Shown: positions 51,647 through 59,344, counted from the first letter of the stretch. The stretch: 64,000 nucleotides of DNA from JASHUC01 sp035606175 (GCA_035606175.1 DATNFW010000046.1:1-64000), one strand, 5' to 3'. A program made the numbers and translations. Notes: generated from the sequence alone by a model not told the origin.

Positions 51647-52279
51647 CTAGAGCCAGTACGCCGTACGCGTCATGACGCGCGCGGTCTGCTTCATCAAAGC
51701 ACGGACCGGCGCCGGCATCGCTGCGGCACCCCCCGCTCGGGCGTTCGAGCCATGGCGCAACTCATCCGCTCGCATCTCTCGCAGGATGATCCTGCTGCGT
51801 TCGTCCCCGGCAGGAAGCCGCGTCAGGTGCTCATCGAGATGACCCTCGACCTGGCGCTCAGTCTCGGCCACGAAGCCGCGGCTTGCACGATCTCCGAACG
51901 CCGCGGCAAAAGCGCCGATCGCAAAAGAGCCTGCATACCAGAGAGGGTTCAGACGGCTGGTGCGCGAGCCGAGCTCCGCAAGGCGCGCTTCGCACCAGGC
52001 GAGATGGTCGGATTCCTCGCGCGCCGCCGCGAGAAGCCAGGCGCGGGTCTCCTCTGATCGCGCCGCCAGAGCCTGTCCGTGGTAGAGGGCCTGGGCAGCG
52101 ATCTCTCCGGCATGGTTGACGCGCATGAGAGCGGCCGCGCGGCGGCGGTCCTCCTCGGAGAGCCGGGACTCGACGGCGGTGGCGGGGCTCGGCCGCGCAG
52201 CGTGAGCGCGGCCCGACACGGCGCGCAGCGCCCGATCGAGAGCCGTGATGAACGGCTCGAGCAGCCGATCTCGTCCCAT
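51647..52279 (-). CDS. coq7: 3-demethoxyubiquinol 3-hydroxylase (Coq7)
   Basis: 210 residues from ATG 52279. Di-iron carboxylate protein: RVNHAGEIAAQALYHGQ, EESDHLAWCE, RQVEGHLDEHL and MRADELRHG carry the four Glu and two His ligands. Aerobic C6 hydroxylation of the ubiquinone ring; with UbiH and the UbiI-type enzyme later in this window it completes the three ring hydroxylations. Divergent from rplM. Confidence 0.93.
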   Translation of the reverse strand: MGRDRLLEPFITALDRALRAVSGRAHAARPSPATAVESRLSEEDRRRAAALMRVNHAGEIAAQALYHGQALAARSEETRAWLLAAAREESDHLAWCEARLAELGSRTSRLNPLWYAGSFAIGAFAAAFGDRASRGFVAETERQVEGHLDEHLTRLPAGDERSRIILREMRADELRHGSNARAGGAAAMPAPVRALMKQTARVMTRTAYWL

Positions 52280-52333
52280 GAGAGGAGCATTATAGCGAGG
52301 GCCGCTTCGGATCGCGGGGGAGTGGGGCCGCCT

Positions 52334-52362
52334 TTGCATCGAGGGGCCCGCTTCAGTACACT
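52334..52362 (+). promoter_or_regulatory. Candidate rplM-rpsI promoter and leader
   Basis: TTGCAT (52334-52339), 17-base spacer, TACACT (52357-52362). The leader of about 48 bases contains GGGGA/TCCCC (52377-52381 with 52392-52396), a small hairpin ahead of the rplM ribosome binding region. Leaders of this operon are bound by L13 in other bacteria; that is not shown here. Confidence 0.5.
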
Positions 52363-52416
52363 TGCCGCCCTTTTTCGGGGATGTGCCTCTGTCCCCGCAG
52401 GCGGAGTCACATCGAG

Positions 52417-52848
52417 ATGAGCACGGTTTTCGCCAGGCCCGGCACGGTCCGCGGCGATTGGTACCTCGTGGATGCGAGCGGGAAGACGCTCGGGCGCCTT
52501 GCGTCCCAGATCGCTCACCGGCTCAAGGGTAAGCACAAGCCGAGCTACAGTCCGCACGTGGACATGGGCGATCACATCGTGGTGGTCAATGCCGGCAAGG
52601 TCCGCGTGACCGGCCGCAAGCTCGCCGACAAGGTGTACTACCACCACACCGGCCACATCGGCGGCATCAAGTCGATTGGGCTCGCGAAGCTCCTCGAGGA
52701 GCACCCGGAGCGTGCGATCGAGATCGCGGTCAAAGGCATGCTGCCGAAGAACCCGCTCGGCCGCCGCATGTTCAAGAAGCTGCACGTGTTCGCGGGTGGT
52801 GAGCATCCGCACCAGGCCCAGCAGCCGCAGCCGCTCGAGATCGGCTAG
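52417..52848 (+). CDS. rplM: 50S ribosomal protein L13
   Basis: 143 residues from ATG 52417 (MSTVFARPGTVRGDWYLVDA), E. coli length plus one. VDMGDHIVVVNAGKVRVTGRK and AVKGMLPKNPLGRRMFKKL are signatures. An early 50S assembly protein. An in-frame ATG at 52381 lies inside the leader hairpin and is not favoured. Confidence 0.97.
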   Translation: MSTVFARPGTVRGDWYLVDASGKTLGRLASQIAHRLKGKHKPSYSPHVDMGDHIVVVNAGKVRVTGRKLADKVYYHHTGHIGGIKSIGLAKLLEEHPERAIEIAVKGMLPKNPLGRRMFKKLHVFAGGEHPHQAQQPQPLEIG

Positions 52849-52877
52849 CAGCCGGCTCCAGATACGAGGAATCGAGG

Positions 52878-53270
52878 ATGGCGCTCCAGCAGAACTATGG
52901 CACCGGTCGCCGCAAGACCGCGACGGCGAGGGTCTATTTGCGGGCCGGCTCGGGCCGAATCACGGTCAATGGCCGCCCGCTCGATGAGTTCTTCGGCCGC
53001 GAAACGGGCCGCATGATCGTGCGCCAGCCCCTCGAGGTCACTCAGCTCGCCGGCAAGTTCGACATTTCGGTGCACGTCGGCGGCGGCGGCATCACGGGCC
53101 AGGCCGGCGCCATCCGCATGGGTCTCACCCGCGCACTGATCGAGTACGATGAGAGCCTGCGCAAGCCGTTGCGCGTCGCCGGCTTCGTGACGCGCGATGC
53201 GCGCGAGGTCGAGCGCAAGAAGGTCGGCCGCCGCAAGGCCCGCCGCGGTACGCAGTACTCGAAGCGCTGA
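52878..53270 (+). CDS. rpsI: 30S ribosomal protein S9
   Basis: 130 residues, E. coli length. NYGTGRRKTATARVYLRAG start and the C-terminal VERKKVGRRKARRGTQYSKR whose last Lys-Arg touches P-site tRNA. Second gene of the rplM-rpsI operon, 29 bases after rplM with an AGGAATCGAGG binding site. Confidence 0.98.
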   Translation: MALQQNYGTGRRKTATARVYLRAGSGRITVNGRPLDEFFGRETGRMIVRQPLEVTQLAGKFDISVHVGGGGITGQAGAIRMGLTRALIEYDESLRKPLRVAGFVTRDAREVERKKVGRRKARRGTQYSKR

Positions 53271-53342
53271 GGCGCGCACAGGTCTCGAGCGAATTCCGCA
53301 CGGCCGCGGCGAATCGCCGCCGGCGTGCGCCGCTGCGATCCT

Positions 53343-53416
53343 TGGGGGATCGTCTAGTGGTAGGACAGCGGACTCTGACTCCGTTAACCTAGGTTCGAAT
53401 CCTAGTCCCCCAGCCA
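53343..53416 (+). tRNA. tRNA-Gln (anticodon CTG)
   Basis: Complete cloverleaf: acceptor TGGGGGA (53343-53349) with TCCCCCA (53406-53412), D-arm with GTGGTAGG, anticodon stem GCGGA/TCCGT around loop CTCTGAC (anticodon CTG), T-arm CTAGG-TTCGAAT-CCTAG. The U1-A72 first pair is the identity element of tRNA-Gln. G discriminator and encoded CCA (53414-53416). Followed by a strong terminator. Confidence 0.95.
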
Positions 53417-53422
53417 ACCACA

Positions 53423-53450
53423 GAGCCCCGCCTTGCGCGGGGCTTTTTTT
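53423..53450 (+). terminator. Rho-independent terminator after tRNA-Gln
   Basis: AGCCCCGC (53424-53431) pairs with GCGGGGCT (53437-53444), five-base loop, followed by seven T in 53444-53450. Ends the tRNA transcript, possibly also the rplM-rpsI message. Confidence 0.93.
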
Positions 53451-53456
53451 CGCGGC

Positions 53457-53501
53457 CCGGGTATAGCCATGCACCGCGCGAATCATTGGCCGGGTATAGC
53501 C
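53457..53501 (+). repeat. 12-bp direct repeat in the tRNA-rpiA gap
   Basis: CCGGGTATAGCC occurs at 53457-53468 and 53490-53501, 33 bases apart, in the short convergent gap between the tRNA terminator and the rpiA stop. No integrase or other sign of an attachment site is present. Confidence 0.7.
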
Positions 53502-53513
53502 GGCCGCGCGCGG

Positions 53514-54164
53514 TCAGATCTCTATCACTCCGTCCTCGGTCCCGACGAGCAGCACGTCCGCCGGACGCCGCGCGAAGAGCCCGACGGTCACTACCCCAGG
53601 GATGCAGTCGAGCTCCGCCTCGAGTCCCGCGGGGTCTTCGAACGAAAGCCCGCGCACATCGAGAATGTGATTGCCGTTGTCCGTGATGAAGCCGCGCCGC
53701 CACTCCGAGCGTCCGCCGAACTGGACGAGGCGCCGAGAGACCATCTCGCGCGCCATCGGGATCACCTCGATCGGCAGCGCGAAGCCGCCGAGCGCATCGA
53801 CGAGCTTGGAGTCGTCGAGAATGCAGACGAACTCGCGCGCCGCTTCCGCCACGATCTTCTCGCGCGTGAGCGCGCCGCCGCCGCCCTTGATGAGATGCCG
53901 GCGCCGGGTGGCTTCGTCGGCCCCATCGACGTAGACGATGAGAGCGCCGACAGAGTTGAGATCGACGACCTCGATGCCTGCTGCGGCGAGGCGCGCGCCC
54001 GTCGCTTCGGAGCTCGCGACCGCCTTGAGTCCGAGTGGATTGCCGGCGAGCGCCTCGATCAGACAGTTGACGGTGGAGCCCGTGCCCATTCCGATCGTCG
54101 CATTGCGCGGGAGCTGGCCGAGGGCTGCCGCGGCAGCCCGCCTCTTCTTCTCGAGCGCGCTCAT
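53514..54164 (-). CDS. rpiA: Ribose-5-phosphate isomerase A
   Basis: 216 residues. ATIGMGTGSTVNCLIEAL, SSEATGARLAAAGI, DGADEATRRRHLIKGGGGAL with the catalytic Asp and Glu, and KLVDALG identify RpiA. Interconverts ribose-5-P and ribulose-5-P. Same strand as the micro-gene upstream, from which it is separated by a 17-bp hairpin. Confidence 0.96.
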   Translation of the reverse strand: MSALEKKRRAAAAALGQLPRNATIGMGTGSTVNCLIEALAGNPLGLKAVASSEATGARLAAAGIEVVDLNSVGALIVYVDGADEATRRRHLIKGGGGALTREKIVAEAAREFVCILDDSKLVDALGGFALPIEVIPMAREMVSRRLVQFGGRSEWRRGFITDNGNHILDVRGLSFEDPAGLEAELDCIPGVVTVGLFARRPADVLLVGTEDGVIEI

Positions 54165-54202
54165 CGTCCTCTCCCGCCGGCCACACGCATTTGCCGGCTT
54201 CA

Positions 54203-54240
54203 GAAACGACTGTGCCCGCTTGCGCGGGCACAGTCGTTTC
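54203..54240 (-). terminator. Long perfect hairpin between the micro-gene and rpiA
   Basis: GAAACGACTGTGCCCGC (54203-54219) pairs perfectly with GCGGGCACAGTCGTTTC (54224-54240), 17 bp with a 4-base loop. Read on the minus strand it ends CGTTTC, a short T-run. Likely terminates or stabilises the micro-gene transcript before rpiA. Confidence 0.65.
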
Positions 54241-54250
54241 GTATTCGATT

Positions 54251-54281
54251 CGGCGGACGCGGCACTCGTCCGCGTCCGCCG
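54251..54281 (-). other. Second perfect hairpin downstream of the micro-gene
   Basis: CGGCGGACGCGG (54251-54262) with CCGCGTCCGCCG (54270-54281), 12-bp stem, 7-base loop, located 11 bases after the micro-gene stop on the minus strand. No T-tract follows. With the hairpin at 54203-54240 it makes a tandem structured 3' end. Confidence 0.6.
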
Positions 54282-54292
54282 AAGTTCAAGGC

Positions 54293-54343
54293 CTATTTCT
54301 TCTTTGAAGCTTTCTTCTTGGCCTTCTTTTTCGCCTTAGCCAT
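54293..54343 (-). CDS. Lysine/alanine-rich 16-residue micro-protein
   Basis: ATG 54343 to TAG 54293 encodes MAKAKKKAKKKASKKK: ten Lys, four Ala, one Ser after Met. A GGAG lies seven bases upstream, a near-consensus promoter lies about 40-65 bases upstream, and two perfect hairpins follow, so the unit looks like a complete gene rather than chance. The composition is that of the tails of H1-like nucleoid proteins and of polycationic peptides, pointing to nucleic acid or ribosome binding; this is inference. No homologue can be named. Confidence 0.6.
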   Translation of the reverse strand: MAKAKKKAKKKASKKK

Positions 54344-54379
54344 GTTGGCACTCCAGTTGTCGGGTTAGTCCGAGGTCGG

Positions 54380-54407
54380 AGTATATACACGCGAATTGAA
54401 ATTACAA
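54380..54407 (-). promoter_or_regulatory. Promoter of the lysine-rich micro-gene
   Basis: On the minus strand TTGTAA (54407-54402) and TATACT (54385-54380) with a 16-base spacer, in the most A/T-rich stretch of this region. -10 matches 5 of 6, -35 matches 4 of 6. The start point would fall near 54373, giving a leader of about 30 bases before the ATG at 54343. Confidence 0.6.
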
Positions 54408-54462
54408 GCAAGCGCCTGCGGTTGATGAGACGCGGTCCTCACTCGAGCGCGCAGCGCGGCGC

Positions 54463-55125
54463 TCACTCGCGAGCGTGATGGAAGAACTCGTGCACGCCTT
54501 CCTCCGTGACGACAGCATCGAGGAGTACATCGTGAGGCGCGCGATGAAGCGAGGCGACGCGCTGCGTCGCGAATGCGAGGCCGATGAGCTTGGGTCTGTG
54601 CCAGATGCGGCGCGAGCGCAGAAAAGAGAATGCGCGATCGTAGTAGCCCGCGCCCATGCCGAGCCGCATGCCCAGCGCATCGAAGCCTACGAGCGGCAGG
54701 AACACCAGGTCGAGCCGATGCACGCTGATCCACTCCGCGTGCGCAGGCTCGAGGATGCCCAATCGATTCGCGGTCATCGGCCCGCGTGCCGCGACGAAAT
54801 GCATCCGCCGCTTGCGACGATCGATGAGTCGAGGCAGATAGATGAGTCCGGCGTGCCGCCGCACGAGCTCGGCGAGCGGAGCGACATCGAGCTCCTCGGG
54901 AAGGGGCGCGTAGAGCGCGATGCGCTGGCCCGGTCGCAAAGGGAAGCGGCGCTGCACGTTGAGTGCGACGCGGCGCTCGGCCGCGGCCCGGGAATCGGGT
55001 GAAAGTGCGCGCCGCCTGGCACGCAGCTCCTTGCGCAGCGCTTTGCGCGCCGCCGCAAGCTCATCGTCTGAGCCCGATCGCATACTCAGTTCGGGGAGCC
55101 CCGGCCGCGGGGCATCGAAAGACAT
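54463..55125 (-). CDS. fthC: 5-formyltetrahydrofolate cyclo-ligase
   Basis: 220 residues from ATG 55125, which has AGGCGGG just upstream and lies five bases after the 6S RNA 3' end (ATG 55083 is an alternative giving a 14-residue shorter protein). LAAARKALRKELRARRRAL start, then LYAPLPEELDV and the ATP/folate motif GMRLGMGAGYYDRAF. Returns 5-formyl-THF to the active pool, which suits the nearby glycine-cleavage genes. 6S-fthC linkage is as in E. coli ssrS-ygfA. Confidence 0.92.
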   Translation of the reverse strand: MSFDAPRPGLPELSMRSGSDDELAAARKALRKELRARRRALSPDSRAAAERRVALNVQRRFPLRPGQRIALYAPLPEELDVAPLAELVRRHAGLIYLPRLIDRRKRRMHFVAARGPMTANRLGILEPAHAEWISVHRLDLVFLPLVGFDALGMRLGMGAGYYDRAFSFLRSRRIWHRPKLIGLAFATQRVASLHRAPHDVLLDAVVTEEGVHEFFHHARE

Positions 55126-55129
55126 CGCC

Positions 55130-55309
55130 CGCCTGTGCCGGTGCGAGCCGTTGCTCTCGAACCAGAGCAACAAAGTGGGACGAGCTGCAGCAGGTAAGGC
55201 TTTCCGCTCGAGGCGGACTTGCACAATTCTGCCCGCAAGCCCTGATGTCCCATGGGTGTTTCAATTAGGGTCGAGAGGTAACCCGGCCAGCTGTCGAACA
55301 CCGCAGGCG
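55130..55309 (-). ncRNA. ssrS: 6S RNA
   Basis: About 180 bases between zapA and fthC, the usual place. Closing stem CGCCTG-CGGTG (from 55309) with CACCG-GCA-CAGGCG (to 55130); second stem CTCTCGA (55277-55271) with TCGAGAG (55160-55154); conserved GGAAAGCCTTA in the 3' half (55205-55195) and a large central open region. The hairpin with a central bubble mimics an open promoter and sequesters sigma-70 polymerase. Ends are set by pairing and may be off by a few bases. Confidence 0.88.
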
Positions 55310-55379
55310 ACGCCACCTACACTCTACACGAGCCGGTGGGCGCTGGGGGACTCATCGGCAATCAGTGACGCAGGTCCGC

Positions 55380-55700
55380 TTACAGCTCGAGCTGCTGCGC
55401 GTTCTCGAGCGTCGCCTCGACGTGCTCGCGCATCGAGCGCACGCGTCCGGCGAGCTCATTCTCCAGGTGCGCTTCCCGCCGCTTCAGCTGCAGCAACTCA
55501 TTCGCGAGATTGAGCGCGACCATCACCGCGATGCGATCGATGCCGACGACCTTACCGCTGTCGCGAACCTCGCGCATGCGGGCGTTGAGATACTCCGCGG
55601 AGTCGAGCAGGGCGGAGCGTTCCTCGTAGGGACACGCGACCATGAACTCCTTTTCCATGATGCGCACGCTCACGCGTGCCGGCTCGGCAGGAGGAGTCAC
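55380..55700 (-). CDS. zapA: Cell division protein ZapA
   Basis: 106 residues from GTG 55700, overlapping the upstream coiled-coil gene by four bases. VSVRIMEKEFMVACPYEERS, LLDSAEYLNARMREVRDSG and a C-terminal coiled coil identify ZapA, the FtsZ-bundling factor. The frame is open further upstream without conserved sequence. Followed by 6S RNA. Confidence 0.93.
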   Translation of the reverse strand: MTPPAEPARVSVRIMEKEFMVACPYEERSALLDSAEYLNARMREVRDSGKVVGIDRIAVMVALNLANELLQLKRREAHLENELAGRVRSMREHVEATLENAQQLEL

Positions 55701-55927
55701 GCGCCGTGCTCCAGCGTCTTCAGTCGCCCGATCATGGCCTCGACGCGCGCGCGCACCTGGTCGTTGCGGTTGAGGAGCGCCGCCCGCTCGCCCGCGAGCG
55801 TTTCGTGGCGCTGCCGCAATGCGCGGTTCTCCTCTTTCAGGTGCTCCATGGACTTGGTGAGCTCGTCGATGCGCTTCTCGAGGCGCTTGAGCTCGAGATC
55901 GAGCTGCCCCGGATTGGTGGCGTTCAT
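55697..55927 (-). CDS. Small coiled-coil protein paired with ZapA (TIGR02449 type)
   Basis: 76 residues, almost entirely a heptad coiled coil (LDLELKRLEKRIDELTKSME, then LKEENRALRQRHETLAGERA). Located immediately before zapA with GTGA overlap, the arrangement seen for the short ZapB-like proteins of pseudomonads and xanthomonads. Likely divisome partner of ZapA. Confidence 0.85.
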   Translation of the reverse strand: MNATNPGQLDLELKRLEKRIDELTKSMEHLKEENRALRQRHETLAGERAALLNRNDQVRARVEAMIGRLKTLEHGA

Positions 55928-56032
55928 TTGAAAAACTATAAGGCTGCCGTTCCGGCGCGGTCAACGTGCGCGCGGACTACCGGATCGACCGGCCCGGGCC
56001 GGCGCGCACAATTTGGGCATAATAGACGCTTC

Positions 56033-56593
56033 ATGACGCAGGCGGCCGACTACTCGGAAATCCAGCGTGCCCTTGCCGAAGCGCACTCCCTGGCAGATGC
56101 CGCGGAGGCGCACGGCACGCTCGCGGGCTCGCTGTGCGCAGCGGGCAGCTACCGCTTCGAGGACTGGCTCGGGGAGATTCTCCCGGACGGGGAAGCCGGT
56201 CCGCATGCGACGGACGCCCTGCGGGAGCTCTTCGAGCGGACCGCGGGCGCATTGGGCGGACCGCAGATGGAGTTCGCGCCCCTCCTGCCGCACGACGAGG
56301 AGTCGATCGATACGCGCGCGAGCGCGCTCGGCCAGTGGTGCAAAGGCTTTCTCTACGGCCTCGGCTCGAGCTCTTTGAGCGATGCAGCGGGCCTACCCGG
56401 CGATGTGGGCGAGATCGTCCGCGACCTCTCCGAGATCACACAGGTGGGTGTCGATGCCGAGGAAGGTCTCGAATCGAACGAGGGCGCCTACGCCGAGCTG
56501 GTCGAATTCGTCCGCGTGGGTGTGCAGCTCGTCTTCGATGAGCTCGAGCCGCTTCGCGGTGTGCCACCGAAGCCCGCAGGCTCGCTCCATTAG
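56033..56593 (+). CDS. ygfB: UPF0149 family protein YgfB
   Basis: 186 residues from ATG 56033. AEAHGTLAGSLCA, ALGQWCKGFLYGLG and YAELVEFVRVGVQLVFDEL are the YgfB signatures. All-helical, function unclear; in Pseudomonas YgfB affects peptidoglycan-recycling gene expression. First gene of the ygfB-pepP-ubiH-ubiI cluster. CATAAT at 56018-56023 may be the -10, without a recognisable -35. Confidence 0.93.
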   Translation: MTQAADYSEIQRALAEAHSLADAAEAHGTLAGSLCAAGSYRFEDWLGEILPDGEAGPHATDALRELFERTAGALGGPQMEFAPLLPHDEESIDTRASALGQWCKGFLYGLGSSSLSDAAGLPGDVGEIVRDLSEITQVGVDAEEGLESNEGAYAELVEFVRVGVQLVFDELEPLRGVPPKPAGSLH

Positions 56594-56602
56594 CTCATCA
56601 GC

Positions 56603-56710
56603 ATGGCTCGCTCTATCAGTATGGCTCGCTCCACCAGCATGGCTCGCTCCAGCAGTATGGCTCGCTCTATCAGTATGGCTCGCTCCACCAGCATGGCTCG
56701 CTCCAGCGAG
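56603..56710 (+). repeat. Six 18-bp tandem repeats with in-frame ATGs (MARSxS)
   Basis: Six consecutive copies of ATGGCTCGCTCYANCAGY. They form a higher-order 54-bp duplication: units IS, TS, SS in 56603-56656 and again IS, TS, SE in 56657-56710. Every unit starts with ATG in the pepP frame, so gain or loss of units keeps the frame and changes only the number of possible starts. Confidence 0.95.
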
Positions 56711-58072
56711 ACCACTCGCGGCATCAACATGCGTCGGCGCGCAAAAGTGCCGAAAGCACCGCCGAGAATCCCGCGCGAGGAGTTCGCCCGCCGCAGACGC
56801 CAGCTCATGCGAATCATGGGACGTGACTCGATTGCCATCGTGCCCGCCGCGCCCATTCGCAGCCGCAACGGCGACGTGGAGTACGCCTATCGGCAGGACA
56901 GCGACTTCCAGTATCTCACCGGCTTTGGCGAGCCGGAGGCCGTCGCCGCGCTCGTTCCCGGGCGCTCACACGGGGAGTATGTGCTCTTCGTACGCGACCG
57001 CGATCCGCAGCGGGAGACCTGGGACGGGCGTCGGGCGGGACCTTCGGGTGCGGTGCGCGATTACGGCGCGGACGATGCGTTCCCGATCGATGACATCGAC
57101 GAGATCCTGCCGGGCCTCATGGAGAACCGCGCACGCGTGTACTACGCGATGGGCACGCATCCGGAGTTCGATCAGCACGTCGTGGGCTGGGTCAACAAGC
57201 TGCGGGGCGAGGCGCGCAACGGCCGTCATCCGCCGCAGGAGATCGTCACTCTCGACCATGTGCTGCACGACATGCGGCTCTTCAAATCGCGAGCCGAGCT
57301 CGATGTGATGCGCGAGGCGGCGCGGATCGGCGCGGCAGCCCACGTGCGTGCGATGCGCGCATGCCGCCCGGGCCGCACCGAATTCGAGGTGGCCGCGGAA
57401 ATCGTGCACGAGTTCCACAGCAACAATGCGGACATCTCGTATCAGCCGATCGTCGGGGGCGGGGCGAATGCCTGCATCCTGCACTATCGCGAGAACGAGG
57501 CGCCGCTGCGCGATGGAGACCTGCTCCTGATCGATGCGGGCTGCGAGTATCAGTTCTACGCATCGGACATTACGCGTACCTTCCCCGTGAACGGGCGCTT
57601 CACTCCGGCTCAACGCGCGGTCTACGACGTGGTTCTCGAGGCGAATCTCGCCGCGATCGCACAGGTGAGGCCGGGCAACTCATGGAATGCCCCGCATGAG
57701 GCGGCGGTTCGTGTCGTGACACAGGGCCTGAGGGGGCTCGGGTTGCTGAAGGGCAGGCTCTCGACGCTCGAGCGCGAGGGCGCCTACCGGAAGTACTTCA
57801 TGCACCGCACCGGGCACTGGCTCGGGATGGATGTGCACGATGTGGGTGACTACAAGCTCGGCGAGCAGTGGCGGATGCTCGAGCCGGGAATGGTGCTCAC
57901 GATCGAGCCGGGCATCTATTTGCCGTCGCGCCGCGGCATCCCGCGGGAGCTGCGCAACATCGGCATTCGCATCGAGGACGACGTGGTCGTGACGCGCGAG
58001 GGCGCAGAGGTGCTGACGGAGGAGGCGCCCAAGGAGCCGCGGGCGATCGAATCGCTGATGTCTGCGTCCTAA
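56603..58072 (+). CDS. pepP: Xaa-Pro aminopeptidase with repeat-encoded N-terminus
   Basis: 489 residues from the first repeat ATG, 447 from ATG 56729 (MRRRAKVPK), where family-like sequence soon begins (IPREEFARRRRQLMRIMG). M24B metallopeptidase removing N-terminal residues before proline; ligands in LLIDAGCEYQFYASDITRTF (two Asp), MHRTGHWLGMDVHD (His), LTIEPGIYL (Glu) and GIGIRIEDD (Glu). The first 36 residues are six MARSxS units; no clear Shine-Dalgarno precedes either the repeats or ATG 56729. Upstream of ubiH as in E. coli. Confidence 0.93.
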   Translation: MARSISMARSTSMARSSSMARSISMARSTSMARSSETTRGINMRRRAKVPKAPPRIPREEFARRRRQLMRIMGRDSIAIVPAAPIRSRNGDVEYAYRQDSDFQYLTGFGEPEAVAALVPGRSHGEYVLFVRDRDPQRETWDGRRAGPSGAVRDYGADDAFPIDDIDEILPGLMENRARVYYAMGTHPEFDQHVVGWVNKLRGEARNGRHPPQEIVTLDHVLHDMRLFKSRAELDVMREAARIGAAAHVRAMRACRPGRTEFEVAAEIVHEFHSNNADISYQPIVGGGANACILHYRENEAPLRDGDLLLIDAGCEYQFYASDITRTFPVNGRFTPAQRAVYDVVLEANLAAIAQVRPGNSWNAPHEAAVRVVTQGLRGLGLLKGRLSTLEREGAYRKYFMHRTGHWLGMDVHDVGDYKLGEQWRMLEPGMVLTIEPGIYLPSRRGIPRELRNIGIRIEDDVVVTREGAEVLTEEAPKEPRAIESLMSAS

Positions 58073-58108
58073 CGGATAGCGTACGGCTCGCGAGCGAGGC
58101 GACGGACG

Positions 58109-59344
58109 ATGGCGGAATACGGCGCGACGTCCGAATACGATGTCGCAGTGGTGGGCGGCGGCATGGTCGGCGCGAGTTTCGCGCTCGCCCTGGCACCTAC
58201 CCCGCTCAAAGTCCTGCTGATCGAGAGCATCGCGCCCGCCTCCCGGGAGCATCCGAGCTTCGATGAGCGCACGACGGCACTCGGCAACGCGAGCCGGCGC
58301 ATCTTCCAGGGGCTCGGTGTTTGGGATCAAATCGCACCGCACGCATCCTCGATTGGCGCGATTCATGTCTCGAATGCGGGCCGGTTCGGCTTCGCGCGCC
58401 TCGAGGCTCGCGCGCAGGGCGTCGAGGCATTCGGCTACGTCGCCCCGAATCGTGTGATCGGCGCTGCGCTCTGGGATCGGCTTGCCGAGTTCCCGCACAT
58501 CGAGCGGCGGGTGCCCGCCCGGCTCGACGCGATCGACATCGGCGCCGAGCGCGTCGATCTCACACTGCACGCGGAGGGCCGCGAGCTCGAGCGGCTCTCG
58601 GCGCGCCTCGTCGTCGCCGCCGATGGTGCGGAATCGCAAGTGCGTCGGGCTGCCGGAATCGACGCGCGCGTCAAGGACTATGACCAGGTGGCGATCGTTG
58701 CAAATGTGAGCGCCGATCGGCCGCACGACGGGACGGCTTACGAGCGCTTCACCAACGCCGGCCCCATCGCTCTGCTGCCGCTCGCCGGCGGCAGCTATAC
58801 GGCCGTCTGGGCGCGCTCGCCGGAGCGGGCGGAGGAGACGCTGAGGCTCGGCGATGGGGCATTCATCGATGAGCTGCAGAGACAGTTCGGCTGGCGGGCA
58901 GGCCGCTTCGTACGCGCGGGCCGGCGCGGCTCCTACCGCCTGAAGCTCACGCGCGCCGATGCGATCGCAGGCACGAGATCGGTACTCATCGGCAATGCCG
59001 CGCAGGCGCTGCATCCGGTCGCGGGTCAGGGATTCAATCTCGGTTTGAGAGATGCAGCCGTGCTCGCCGAGGTACTCGCGGATGCGCGCTCGGCGGACCC
59101 CGGCTCGCCGCAGGTGCTCGCGCGCTTCGCACGCGAGCGTGCCGTCGATCGCCGCGGCGTCGTGGGGTTCACCGATGGGCTCGTGCGCCTTTTCGGCGAC
59201 TCGCGGCAAGCGGTGGGGTTTGCGCGCAATGTCGGCTTGCTGCTGTTCGATCTCGCGCCGCCGGCCAAGAGCGCGCTCGCGCGCGTGAGCACCGGATTCG
59301 GTGGACGCACGCCGCGGCTTGCACGGGGATTGAAGCTCACGTGA
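58109..59344 (+). CDS. ubiH: 2-octaprenyl-6-methoxyphenol hydroxylase (UbiH)
   Basis: 411 residues. FAD-binding GxGxxG in YDVAVVGGGMVGASFALAL, DGAESQVRRAAGI, and the second FAD motif LIGNAAQALHPVAGQGFNLG. Ring C1 hydroxylation of ubiquinone. Four-base overlap (GTGA) with the next monooxygenase gene of the same family. Confidence 0.92.
   Translation: MAEYGATSEYDVAVVGGGMVGASFALALAPTPLKVLLIESIAPASREHPSFDERTTALGNASRRIFQGLGVWDQIAPHASSIGAIHVSNAGRFGFARLEARAQGVEAFGYVAPNRVIGAALWDRLAEFPHIERRVPARLDAIDIGAERVDLTLHAEGRELERLSARLVVAADGAESQVRRAAGIDARVKDYDQVAIVANVSADRPHDGTAYERFTNAGPIALLPLAGGSYTAVWARSPERAEETLRLGDGAFIDELQRQFGWRAGRFVRAGRRGSYRLKLTRADAIAGTRSVLIGNAAQALHPVAGQGFNLGLRDAAVLAEVLADARSADPGSPQVLARFARERAVDRRGVVGFTDGLVRLFGDSRQAVGFARNVGLLLFDLAPPAKSALARVSTGFGGRTPRLARGLKLT

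Noticed and set aside
53343..53501. Integration (att) site at the tRNA-Gln gene
   Set aside because: The nearby 12-bp direct repeat does not match the tRNA 3' end and no integrase or foreign gene follows; rpiA comes next.
56603..56710. CRISPR array
   Set aside because: The repeated units are contiguous 18-mers without spacers, no cas genes are present, and they form an in-frame coding repeat.
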